From contig CAVWCR010000001.1 in assembly GCA_963753575.1 (NCBI GenBank), positions 868,001 to 932,000 of the forward strand: 64,000 bases of DNA. The letters are read 5' to 3'. Of this stretch, positions 44,321 to 53,109 are shown piece by piece. Made by a program: the position numbers and the translations under genes. Under the pieces are notes generated by a model, which was given only the letters and a program-made list of their open reading frames with translations, was not told the DNA's origin and did not search any database. The stretch is from VAZQ01 sp963753575. GTDB lineage: Bacteria > Pseudomonadota > Alphaproteobacteria > Rhizobiales > Xanthobacteraceae. Within the stretch, counting starts at the first letter, position 1; each line of letters begins with the position of its first letter.

Positions 44321-45483
44321 TGGCCGAGGCCGCGACGCGAGATGCCGTCGCTCCGACCGACGTGAGTGCGGACGGGGCCGTCATCAGCGTGCGCGGCTTG
44401 ACAAAGCGGTTCAAGGGTGGCGGCACCGATGTGCTGGCCCTCAACCATGTCGACCTCGACGTGGTGCGCTCGCAGATGCTGGTGCTGCTCGGGCCCAGCG
44501 GTTGCGGCAAGACAACGCTTTTGCGTTGCATCGGCGGACTCGAGAAGCCGACCGAGGGGCAGGTCTTTCTCGCCGGCAAGCTCTTTACATCGGTGTCGGA
44601 GGGCATCAACCAACCGCCGGAGCGACGCAACCTAGGGATGATGTTCCAGTCGTTCGGCCTTTGGCCGCACATGACCGTGGCCGACAATGTCGCCTATCCG
44701 CTGGAGAACCGGCGTGGCATCCCGCGCCAGGAGATCGCCACCCGCGTCTCCACCATGCTCGAAATGATGGGCGTGGGTGATCTCGGCAGCCGCTATCCCG
44801 GCCAGCTGAGCGGAGGCCAGCAACAGCGTGTCGCGCTGGCTCGGGCGCTCGTCGCTTCGCCAACGGCGCTTCTCTTCGACGAACCGCTGTCGAACGTGGA
44901 TGCGCAGGTGCGCAAGCGGCTGCGCGAGGAAATTCGGCAGATGAAGAACGAGCGCGGCTTTGCGGGGGTCTATGTCACACACGATCAGGAAGAGGCCATG
45001 GCGCTCGCCGACGTGCTGGCGGTGATGCAGGACGGGGAAATCAGACAGCTCGGCACGCCTTGGGAAATCTATCGGCGCCCGAAGAACTTGTATGTGGCGC
45101 ACTTCGTCGGAGAGGCGAATACGCTGCCGGCGCGTGTGATGCATACGGAGGGCCGAAACGTGATCGCCGAAACCGCTATCGGCATCATCAGCATCAACGA
45201 TGTGGACCCGCTTCCGCGCGCCGGCGACAAGGGCCAAGTCGTGCTTCGCCCCGAGGATATCAAAATCCCCGAAGGCGCACTCCCAGGCCAGACGACGGTG
45301 ACCATGTTCTCCGGCAAGATCGTGAACACCGTGCTGCTTGGTCCACGCGTCGAGTTGCAGATCGTCGTGCAGGACACGATGCTGCGCGCGTGGACCGACT
45401 CGATTGTGCGGGATGCCCACCCGCTGCAATCAACCGTGGGCTTTGAGCTCCGGCCGGCGAGTGCTGTCTGGATATCCGTATGA
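44320..45483 (+). CDS. ABC transporter ATP-binding protein
   Basis: A 387-residue ATPase that energises import. Walker A is LLGPSGCGKTTLLR, the signature QLSGGQQQRVALARAL, Walker B ALLFDEPLSNVD, and the switch VYVTHDQEEAMAL. After residue 250 an accessory TOBE-type domain follows (GQVVLRPEDIKIPEG, VELQIVVQDTMLRAW). This places it in the PotA/FbpC group. ATG 44320 overlaps the receptor stop and its own stop overlaps the permease start as ATGA, so all three are translated together. Confidence 0.95.
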   Translation: MAEAATRDAVAPTDVSADGAVISVRGLTKRFKGGGTDVLALNHVDLDVVRSQMLVLLGPSGCGKTTLLRCIGGLEKPTEGQVFLAGKLFTSVSEGINQPPERRNLGMMFQSFGLWPHMTVADNVAYPLENRRGIPRQEIATRVSTMLEMMGVGDLGSRYPGQLSGGQQQRVALARALVASPTALLFDEPLSNVDAQVRKRLREEIRQMKNERGFAGVYVTHDQEEAMALADVLAVMQDGEIRQLGTPWEIYRRPKNLYVAHFVGEANTLPARVMHTEGRNVIAETAIGIISINDVDPLPRAGDKGQVVLRPEDIKIPEGALPGQTTVTMFSGKIVNTVLLGPRVELQIVVQDTMLRAWTDSIVRDAHPLQSTVGFELRPASAVWISV

Positions 45484-47231
45484 CGACGATTGCCATCAAC
45501 TCCGGACCAGAGCCTTCGCCGCGCCACACGTGGCGGGCCCGTATGCCCTCGCCTTACGCGGTGGTGGTCGCAATCGTTAGTATCGTGACGGCGCTCATCA
45601 TCCTTGCGCCGATCGTTATCATGTTTGTGCGCACTCTGCTGCCCGGTGGCGAGTTTAATGCGCAGGCGTTTTCCGACACCTTCTCTCGGCCGGGACTTGG
45701 CGCCGCGGCGATCAACAGCCTGATCATTGTCGTCTCGGTCAACCTGACGGCGGTACCGGTCGGCACGCTGTTTGCGTGGTTCAATTTCCGCACGAACGCG
45801 CGGCTTGGACCGATGGCCAGTCTCTTGCCGCTGCTGCCCCTGCTCCTGCCGTCGGTGGCGGTGACGATCGGGTGGGTGTTCCTCGGCTCCGACGAATCCG
45901 GCTTCCTCACCATCGCGATCAAAAATCTGCTTGGCGCTATCGGCATCGAGGTTGGACGCACGGGCGTGCACATCTTCACCTGGCCCGGTCTCTTGATGCT
46001 CTATTTCCTGGAAATCATGCCCGTCGTCTACGTCATCGTCGCAGCGGCCTACCGCTCGACCGACTCCTCGCTCGAGGAGGCGGCCCGCATCAACGGCAGC
46101 GGCGTGCTCAAGACCTTCCTGACCGTATCCATCCCAATCGTGCGGCCGGCGATCTTGCTGAGTATGCTGCTCGCGAGCGTGCTGGCCATTGGCATCTATT
46201 CGATCCCTGCCATTGTCGGATCAACCGCCAAGATCCCGACGCTGTCGGTCCACCTCGTCCGGCTGCTCAACGGCGAATTCCCACCGCGCATCGATCAGGC
46301 AGCCGTCATCAGCTTGTTTCTGATGACCCTGTTCGGCGCGTTCTGGATCGTCCAGCAGCGTCTGACGGCGTTCGGCCGCCATGCCCAGATCGGTGGGCAG
46401 GGGCTCAAATCGGCGAGCATTTTGCTCACCTGTCCCACGGTGATCATTGCCCGGACCGCGATGCTTGCCTACATCGTGCTAATCTCGGTGTTGCCGATCG
46501 TCGCGCTGCTGCTCGTCGCATTGCAGCCATATTGGACCCCGGACGTCGACCTGCGCGTGCTCAGCTTTGAGAATTTCACGCCGCTTCTGCAGGATGCGCA
46601 ATCCCGTTCCGCCATCTTGAACAGTATGACGCTAGGCATTGCCGGCTCGCTAATTACGCTGCTCGCGTCCGCCGTTATCACGGTCTACGCCGTCAACACC
46701 GGTGGGACACGGGAGCAAACCATCGGCGTGCTCACCAAGATCCCGGCGGCATTGTCGCACCTGGTCATCGCAGCCGGCATCATGATCGGATTCGGGGGCG
46801 CCCCGTTCTTCTTAGCGAACTCCATCGTCATCCTCGGCATCGCCTATTTTGTGCTCTATATCCCCAAGGCCTCAATTGCCGCCGAGGCGGCGTTTCGGCA
46901 GGTCGGTTCTCAACTGAGCGAAGCGTCGCGTATTTCAGGGGCCGGCGGCGCGCGCACGATGCGCCGCATCATCCTGCCCCTGATGCTTCCTGGACTCGCC
47001 GCCGGTTGGGCGCTGATCTTTGCCAGCATCGTCGGGGAACTGACGGCCTCGGTCATACTTGCCGGGCCGCACAATCCTGTCATCGGCTACCTTATTATGA
47101 CGAGCTATGAATCTGGAACGTACTCCCAGCTCGCTGCGCTCGCCACCGTGATCGCGTTGATGTCCGGTTTGACGGTAGGGATCACAATGGCCATTGCCCG
47201 TCCGCGGTTTATTGCGACGGGTGCATCATAG
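45480..47231 (+). CDS. ABC transporter permease, FbpB type with two fused domains
   Basis: A 583-residue inner-membrane protein with about 12 helices forming two MetI-like domains. The coupling loops are EEAARINGSGVLKTFLTVSI near residue 200 and LSEASRISGAGGARTMRRII near residue 480, each with the EAA-type motif that touches the ATPase. This fused layout is typical of iron(III)- and phosphonate-type importers. The ATG overlaps the ATPase stop. It is the last gene of the unit, and gene-free sequence follows. Confidence 0.92.
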   Translation: MTTIAINSGPEPSPRHTWRARMPSPYAVVVAIVSIVTALIILAPIVIMFVRTLLPGGEFNAQAFSDTFSRPGLGAAAINSLIIVVSVNLTAVPVGTLFAWFNFRTNARLGPMASLLPLLPLLLPSVAVTIGWVFLGSDESGFLTIAIKNLLGAIGIEVGRTGVHIFTWPGLLMLYFLEIMPVVYVIVAAAYRSTDSSLEEAARINGSGVLKTFLTVSIPIVRPAILLSMLLASVLAIGIYSIPAIVGSTAKIPTLSVHLVRLLNGEFPPRIDQAAVISLFLMTLFGAFWIVQQRLTAFGRHAQIGGQGLKSASILLTCPTVIIARTAMLAYIVLISVLPIVALLLVALQPYWTPDVDLRVLSFENFTPLLQDAQSRSAILNSMTLGIAGSLITLLASAVITVYAVNTGGTREQTIGVLTKIPAALSHLVIAAGIMIGFGGAPFFLANSIVILGIAYFVLYIPKASIAAEAAFRQVGSQLSEASRISGAGGARTMRRIILPLMLPGLAAGWALIFASIVGELTASVILAGPHNPVIGYLIMTSYESGTYSQLAALATVIALMSGLTVGITMAIARPRFIATGAS

Positions 47232-47457
47232 ACATTTACGGCCTTCTGGCCATTGGCCTGCCTCACCTAGGGTCAACAAAGCGCATGGTGACCTATCGCT
47301 CCACGGTCTGACAACGGTTAGGGAGCTGCCCCTTTAGCTCTCAGAGCACAGTGATTACACCTTAGCTCCACGAGCTGCCCTGCGCTTTTTTTGACCCGGG
47401 TGCTGTTGGAAAAGCAGCTTAGCGGATCTTGCCCAATCTCGATTTTGTCCGGGCATG
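47232..47457. other. Gene-free gap after the ABC operon
   Basis: No gene is seen. A CTGCGCTTTTTTT stretch near 47380 may help end the forward transcript, but no clear stem was found. Confidence 0.25.
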
Positions 47458-47486
47458 AAAAAGCCCCGGGCTGGCGCCCGGGGCTC
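47458..47486 (-). terminator. Rho-independent terminator of the outer-membrane protein gene
   Basis: On the minus strand AGCCCCGGGC and GCCCGGGGCT pair around a short loop and are followed by TTTTTC. The strong GC stem and T-run sit 28 bases beyond the stop of the outer-membrane protein gene. Confidence 0.85.
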
Positions 47487-47513
47487 TTCGTTCGATCGCA
47501 GGAGATCAGCCGC

Positions 47514-48263
47514 TCAGCGACCCCAGTTCCAGCGCCAGACCAGCTCAGAGCGAATCGTCTGCGTGAATTTCTGGCTGTCGATGCTCAGGCCGCTCGGTGC
47601 GCCGGTCGCAGTGACCACGATCGGCACATTGTCCGTGCCGTAGCTGGCGTAGCGATACTCTGTCCGCCAGAACAGGCCGGGCAAGAACCCCAAATTGTAT
47701 TCAAAGCCGCTGCCCAGGAACCAACCTGAATAGGTGTGGCCAACAACATTGATGCCAACCGGGACAGGCGGGATACTCGGCGATAACAGGTCAACCGCGG
47801 AGAAGCGCGCCTCGGTAAAGCCGCCGCTCACAAATGTCAGAACCGTCGGTGTGATCAGATAGCCAATCCGGCCCCCCACCGACCAGGCTGACCTCATTTT
47901 TTCATTTCCAATCAAGGTGAGATCAAAGCCGCTGGGAGTGCCCTTGATGTCGGCGAAATCGTAATCGCCGAAGATACCGATGACCCAGTTTCCGCTGACC
48001 TGGAGATCGCAGCCGCCGCCCGCGGTGCCGAACCAGCCCTTACCACCGCCGGTCGTCTGTGGGGTGAAAGGTACGCCGCCGGACAGGTTCGTGATCTCCT
48101 GATTCCACATGCCGTAGCCGCCGCCACCGGCCACGTAGCACCCAGTCCAGCTGTGCTGAACTGGCATCGGAGGCGCCTTCATGACCGGCGCCCGCATATC
48201 CGCCGCCAGAGCCGGCACCATCATGGTCGCCGCAGCTACCGCACCAAGCAGAAACTTCTTCAT
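47514..48263 (-). CDS. Outer-membrane beta-barrel protein (Omp25/RopB-like)
   Basis: A 249-residue exported protein. The signal peptide is MKKFLLGAVAAATMMVPALA, followed by an Ala/Pro-rich linker common in rhizobial porin-like proteins. The barrel has alternating strands: WTGCYVAGGGGYGMWNQEI, GGGCDLQVSGNWVIGIFGD, AWSVGGRIGYLITPTVLTF, and a terminal strand ending WRWNWGR, with aromatic residues near the C-terminus. ATG 48263 follows AGGAAGG. A GC-rich terminator follows. Such proteins are abundant structural components of the outer membrane. Confidence 0.88.
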   Translation of the reverse strand: MKKFLLGAVAAATMMVPALAADMRAPVMKAPPMPVQHSWTGCYVAGGGGYGMWNQEITNLSGGVPFTPQTTGGGKGWFGTAGGGCDLQVSGNWVIGIFGDYDFADIKGTPSGFDLTLIGNEKMRSAWSVGGRIGYLITPTVLTFVSGGFTEARFSAVDLLSPSIPPVPVGINVVGHTYSGWFLGSGFEYNLGFLPGLFWRTEYRYASYGTDNVPIVVTATGAPSGLSIDSQKFTQTIRSELVWRWNWGR

Positions 48264-48424
48264 TGGCCTTCCTCTCGTCATTTGAATGACTATTTTTACC
48301 ACAATGCACATGATTTGCCTGTTGCAGGCCAGCCACATAGGACAAGTATTCGAAGGTATGATGGAACTTTTCAAAGCAACGTGGCCGCACATCCAATTAA
48401 TATTTCAAAGTGATATCAATTGTT

Positions 48425-48870
48425 TAGGATGAAAGGCTCTCCGGAGGAATGCGCCAGCATGGTGGTGAGGTTGACCATGCCGGTGGCGGGATCGATGGCG
48501 GTCGTCTGCACGGTGGCCCACAGTGCAAAGTCGGCCATGCGCGGCAGGGCCGCTCCGCGAACGTGGGACCGGGTCTTCAACCCATGCGCGGCGACATCGA
48601 GGAGGGCGCCCAGGATCGCGGGCTGCGCGCGGTCGAAGGCACACCAAAGGTCCACTTCGGGCCGTCGTTCCTTGTCGCTGATCGGCGGCATGGTCAGGAA
48701 GATCGCGCGGTCGGCGAGATCCGGTCGGCCGAGTACCTTAGGCCGCGCGGGTTCGAAGGCATCCCAGAGTTCGGCCTCGGGCCGGCGTTCTCTCTCGCCA
48801 ATCGGTGCCATGGTCAGGAAGATCGCGCAAGCTTGAGCATCTTGCAGAGTGCTGTCTTTGGGGGGCCTTG
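48425..48870 (-). pseudogene. Chimeric remnant of ERF and primase-like genes with an internal tandem duplication
   Basis: Bases 48430-48507 match ERF gene sequence around 14129-14206 (reads VQTTAIDPATGMVNLTTM). At about 48508 the sequence switches to the primase-like gene (MADFALWA), continuing with LTMPPISDKERRPEVDLWCA and, in tandem, LTMAPIGERERRPEAELWDA, two versions of one segment. Near 48830 it jumps again to the part around 12525 (AGCATCTTGCA). The frame stays open for 131 codons, but the product would be a patchwork. It is interpreted as recombination debris. Confidence 0.65.
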
Positions 48871-49150
48871 CTTCCCGGTTTGGGCCAAACGGGCCAAAGT
48901 TGCTTCGGCGCTTTAAAAATTTCGGAATTTAACGAACAGGATATTGGTACCGAAATCCCACTCTTTGTCGATACCCGTTGCCGCGTTGCGCCTAGCCTTC
49001 TTTCAAGCAGAAGGAATCAACAGCCTTCCACCCGATTTCGGGACGGCCTCGGCATTACGGGAAATTGCGGTTTACTGGGGCTTGGGTGAGTTTTTCCGGT
49101 TGGAGCGACGCCAACGGCTGTGAGAGGCTATCGGAGAGAATTTCGGCCGG
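48871..49150. other. Gene-free stretch before the RidA gene
   Basis: No recognisable gene or repeat is present apart from the edge of the preceding remnant. Confidence 0.25.
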
Positions 49151-50557
49151 TCAACCCGCATAGAACCAGAAGTCCGCCATCACGGTTGCGCCGGGCGCGG
49201 GCAGCTTAGGCGTAACGACACAGACAAATGGATGCGGCGCCTTCCCGTAGCGACCCACCCAGGCCAGCGCGACGCCCGCGAAGTCGGCGATATCGCTCAC
49301 ACGATAATCGATGCGGCAAACATTGCGCATGCTAGTGCCGGTCGCCTTCGCGATCGACTCAGCATGGTCGAATAGCGTATTGGCCTGCAGTTGGCTACGC
49401 AGGCACAGTCCCGGAAAATCGTCGCCTTGGGTCAGGCCGGCGACCGTTCCATCCTGCGTCAGAGGTAGCAGCCCAGGGCTGAACACGAACTCGCCAGCGC
49501 GGACTGCTGGCGAGTAGGCGGCCATCTCAGGAATATCGGCGCGCACGATCTCTTTCTTGCGCTGCGCGCCATCCTTGAGAAGGATGTAGTTGATCTCGAG
49601 GATCATCTCGACTGAAGCGAACCCCTTGGCCGGGATCACCGTAAGCGCGGCGGGCGTGCTGCCGACGTGCTCGTTCCAGACGTCGATAAAGTCCGGAAAG
49701 TTCTCCACGCCGGCAATGTGAACCTGCGCCTTGAGGCAATTGGCGAGACTCGTACCCGACGCCTTCAGAATGGGGTCGATGCGTTTCAGGGCCGATTCGG
49801 CCTGGCGCCGGATCGGCAGTGCCGACCTCCATCGACGATGCGGCCCCTGGGATGGATTCGTATCGAGTATCTCCTTCTCATCCGGCCCGGTCCCTGCCGC
49901 AAAGACAAAATCATCCGTGACCACAGCAGGCGCATAGCCCGAGGTTGCTGAAACGCGCGCGCCCGGTGGATAAACCGGTTTGAGTTCCCATTGCGGTTCG
50001 GGCGTTACCGCGATGAGTGATGTCGTCATGGTGCTTCTGTTGCCAAAGCAACGTTCGGTGATGATAGAGGTGCTGGGCGGCACGTATTTGCCAAGCGCGC
50101 CGAAGCGCGCGAGGTGATAGGCGCGCACCGCATCGGCATCAGTGTAGTATTGATCAAGGCGAACGCTGTGCGCGAAGTCGGTACCAAGCGCTCTCAGATT
50201 CTGTCCCATCCTCTCAAAGATGAAATCGGCCTCGCGGCGCAAGCCCGGCTTGCCGTAAGCGGGAAAGCCAGCAGCGCCGGCGACCGCCGGCACGACGCCC
50301 GCGGCAAAATCGTATCCCTCATGCCCGTTGAGGAAAACAAAAGGTCCCGCCTTCACCGCATAGGCATAGTTGATCGCGCTGCCGACCAAATGCTCGCTCG
50401 TTAGCGCCGTGATGGCGCCCGGTCTCGTCGATGGCGCTGGGGCGGCGGGCGCTTGCGCGAGTGTTGCGCGCGGCGCAACCACCGATGCCATGCTCGCGGC
50501 GGTCGCACCAAGAAATGCTCGGCGTCCGAGGCGCTTCGCTTGAATTCGATTGGTCAT
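49151..50557 (-). CDS. Tat-exported protein with three tandem RidA (YjgF) domains
   Basis: A 468-residue protein. The N-terminus (RLGRRAFLGATAASMAS) is a twin-arginine signal. Three successive RidA-like domains follow, roughly residues 45-180, 185-330 and 335-468. Domain examples are YAYAVKAGPFVFLNGHEGYD, ANCLKAQVHIAGVENFPDFI with PAALTVIPAKGFASVEMILE, and SPAVRAGEFVFSPGLLPLTQ. RidA proteins are normally homotrimers that hydrolyse reactive enamines, so one chain here could form the whole trimer. Export to the periplasm is unusual. The classical catalytic Arg is not obvious in every domain. ATG 50557 follows GGGAGA. Confidence 0.8.
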   Translation of the reverse strand: MTNRIQAKRLGRRAFLGATAASMASVVAPRATLAQAPAAPAPSTRPGAITALTSEHLVGSAINYAYAVKAGPFVFLNGHEGYDFAAGVVPAVAGAAGFPAYGKPGLRREADFIFERMGQNLRALGTDFAHSVRLDQYYTDADAVRAYHLARFGALGKYVPPSTSIITERCFGNRSTMTTSLIAVTPEPQWELKPVYPPGARVSATSGYAPAVVTDDFVFAAGTGPDEKEILDTNPSQGPHRRWRSALPIRRQAESALKRIDPILKASGTSLANCLKAQVHIAGVENFPDFIDVWNEHVGSTPAALTVIPAKGFASVEMILEINYILLKDGAQRKKEIVRADIPEMAAYSPAVRAGEFVFSPGLLPLTQDGTVAGLTQGDDFPGLCLRSQLQANTLFDHAESIAKATGTSMRNVCRIDYRVSDIADFAGVALAWVGRYGKAPHPFVCVVTPKLPAPGATVMADFWFYAG

Positions 50558-50702
50558 ATTGTCTCCCGCGGAGAAGCCTCCCTGATTAATGGGGGACGCT
50601 CGAATTTGAAGCAATGATAGTGATTTTCTGCGCTTCCCAAAAGAACCCATTTAAGCCCGTCAGATGTGCAATCCGGTGCCAGAGTGGCGGATTGAGTTGG
50701 TA
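50558..50702. other. Short gap before the IS3 left end
   Basis: This holds the putative promoter of the RidA gene (minus strand). No other feature is evident. Confidence 0.25.
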
Positions 50703-50815
50703 TGAACCGGCCCGGGTTGATCGGAGGCTCCAACTCCTGAGAAGGCGGAGCCATGACGAGCAAAACGACGAACAAGTCCCCGAGGAAACAGCGGTCGGAC
50801 CAAAAGGGATGAAAC
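50703..50815 (+). mobile_element. IS3-family element, left-end remnant with orfA start
   Basis: The terminus TGAACCGGCCCGGGTTGATC is followed at 50753 by ATG and MTSKTTNKS, the usual beginning of an IS3 orfA product. A frameshift occurs after eight codons and the match ends within about 60 bases. It is a decayed left end, the counterpart type to the right end at 10.8 kb, and it lacks all catalytic sequence. Confidence 0.6.
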
Positions 50816-52014
50816 AATGTCGTGCCCAAGCGCCGGAAAATTCATTACACGCCCGAATGCGAAAGGATTGCGATCCGGTCCGCTTGCCTTCATCCCGATT
50901 TTGTTGAGGACCGTGTTCTTCTTTTACGAACGTGTGTTCAACTTTAGTATAATAAACTTTCGTCAAGCGTAGAATGACTAACCGTCTTACAGCTATCCAT
51001 GAGCAACCGGTATCTATTGCCCTTAAGCGCTAACATCGTACCTTTGTCCCCAAAGAGTACAGGAATTGCTCTAAGAATAGCCTTGAAAAACTCATAACAT
51101 CACCATTTTGACAAGCTGAGCTTGCCAACAGTGGTAATAATATTATGGGGCGGAACCGTGGAGCCTTATCAGTGGTTCTTGTTGGGGATGATGTCTGGTT
51201 GGACTCCGGGCCTCGTGGCTCTGGCCGTGATGCTTGGACGGGCCGCTCCCCTCGACCGAAACTAAAGCAACAAGCCGGATAACGCGCAGGTTCGACAAGT
51301 AGCATCGATCAGTATTGCCGCAGTCGTGAGGTGCGCAAATGCCCACGACCCGCGGGCGCTCGTGATGCGTTCATTTCTGAGAGACGCGGTGAAAAGCAGC
51401 GCAACCTGGTGCACGGCTGACCGCGCGCCCTCTTGTCGCGTTGTTAGAGCTCCTAGGAAAGCCACCGTGCCGTTAGCGAAACCAGTTCGTAGAATCCCCA
51501 ACCCAGAAGCGTCGCCCACGCCACCGTTGCGGCAGCTGAGAAGCCAAGAACCGAAAACGCTACTATTTTGTTAGGCATGATCAGTGACTGATCGGCAAAC
51601 AGCAGGCAACCGGAAACACTCGTAATGCCTTGCGCGGCGCAGATTTGCTCACGACCATCGAGACTTCAATCGGTCTTGATCCCTTGCCCTAAATAAACTT
51701 GCTACGTTGCAAACATGTCTCACATCGCGGGCTCTGACTCGTAACCCTGACTGTATCGTTTCTAAGTAGGTGAGCGAGTGGGGCTGAAGAGCGGCTCCGG
51801 ACGGTAAGAATATACTGCAACGGGCTTTGAACTGGAGCCCGGATATGGTGTTCCGCATGCGCTGCTTGCCGGGTGCTACCACATCCGGCTTCGCCGCGGC
51901 GGTTTGATCGACGACAATCGAGCTCCCTCGCTGCGGCATGTCCAGGCCGCTATCGCAGCGGGAGATGATGACTCCACGGCCCTCGCCATTACTGGACTCG
52001 TGTTTTGGTTTTGA
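50816..52014. other. Gene-free accessory stretch
   Basis: About 1.2 kb with lower GC, especially 50.9-51.2 kb, and no convincing coding frame. The longest frames, such as the minus frame at 51262-51519, lack leaders and family motifs. It is probably decayed accessory DNA between mobile-element remnants. Confidence 0.35.
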
Positions 52015-52410
52015 TGATCGCCGGCTACGGATCGGCCAAGTCTCGCGATGCCCGTCGATCGCAAGATCGGCAAAGGCCGTGCCGACAGTAGTGTGAAACA
52101 GTTCGGGCACAGACCGTCGATAACGAAGGATCCATGGCGGCGGCCCCAAGAGCTACACGGGGACCGTGCGGTCCCTATCGTCTGGTCTCCTGCGTGGCGT
52201 CTTCCTTGGTCTCTTAGGTGGCTTTGCGGCTGGATCAGCCGCGGCGCCTGCCTGCGCAAGACTGGGCTCATCGGCTTCGATGCGGCCCTCGTTCACGCAG
52301 GTCCTGTTCCAGAGCTTTTGGGCAACGCTGAGTGGATCGATGTTGGCGGCCTGCCACCAAGCCTGTTCGTTGCCGAGGCGGTGGACTTCGCGGTGGTGGC
52401 ACCGGCGGTG
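52015..52410 (-). pseudogene. Copy of the ERF/primase-like junction, degraded
   Basis: This stretch is colinear with about 12990-13380: the ERF tail (HREVHRLGNEQAWWQAANID, KPPKRPRKTPRRRPDDRD) and the primase-like N-terminus (PELFHTTVGTAFADLAIDGH). The upstream zinc-domain part and everything beyond the primase start are missing. Similarity is high but with substitutions, so it is an older duplicate. It is non-functional. Confidence 0.75.
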
Positions 52411-52562
52411 GCAGCGAAAATATGGGCATTGAAAATATTGACGATTTTGGCTTCGTTCTGCCAAAATGCAGGCTAATACAATCTTTACGGGTAAATATAA
52501 AAGTACTATACTCTAAATAGTAACTCTGCCCCACACGGGCGGCTTCGCAGCCAATTCAGACG

Positions 52563-52930
52563 TTAAGGTCCAACATAGCGTTTGGCCTGTTCTATTAAAT
52601 CTGCTGGCGTTGCCACTGTATCGGCGACGAGGCTTTGCAACTCCTCGCCGCCGAGCGGGTCGATACTGAGACCTGCTTTCGCCATGTCCTGTGCAAACTC
52701 GCGATCTTCCAAGGTTGCAAGAAAGGCCTTGCGCAATGCGGCCGCGCGGGTGGGTGGAATGTGCGGTTCGGCGGCGATGGCGCGTCCAATGTCGGGGGCG
52801 CTGCCAAGCAGAGCGAGAATTTTGCGCGAGCGCTCATCGATCGCGAGGTCGAGCAGCACCGCCTCACCAGTCGCGTCCACGCTGGTCGCACGTTCGGACG
52901 CATTCTCGCAGTCTCGTCGACACCGTACGC
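52563..52930 (-). pseudogene. Bug/TctC receptor, C-terminal remnant
   Basis: About 105 residues of the end of a tricarboxylate-type binding protein remain: LLDLAIDERSRKILALLGSA, ALRKAFLATLEDREFAQDMA and ELQSLVADTVATPADLIEQA. The N-terminal two thirds and signal peptide are missing. At the cut, 52936-52951 reads GCGCGCCGATTTACA, which equals one end of the 93-bp repeat. The remnant ends just before the STAND gene, which is transcribed away from it. Confidence 0.75.
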
Positions 52931-52935
52931 CGAGC

Positions 52936-52951
52936 GGCGCGCCGATTTACA
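52936..52951. repeat. Solo end of the 93-bp repeat type
   Basis: The sequence CGCCGATTTACA here is the same as the right end of the repeats at 1.8 and 5.7 kb. Only the end is left, placed at the truncation point of the Bug remnant. Confidence 0.4.
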
Positions 52952-53109
52952 CAGTAGCTCGCCCTCCAGGTTTCAGCCGCAGCAGCGCGACGTGGCGACC
53001 GCCCAAATCGGGCCTTTCCGCGGCATTCGTGCCCGGCCTTGTTGGAGCGGCCGGTTGATTGCCTTCGCTTCTTAACGAATAATTGGCCATTCGCATCGCG
53101 ATCAACCGA

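Noticed and set aside
51262..51519. Minus-strand frame with a hydrophobic C-terminus
   Set aside because: No start context or family resemblance, and surrounding DNA is decayed.
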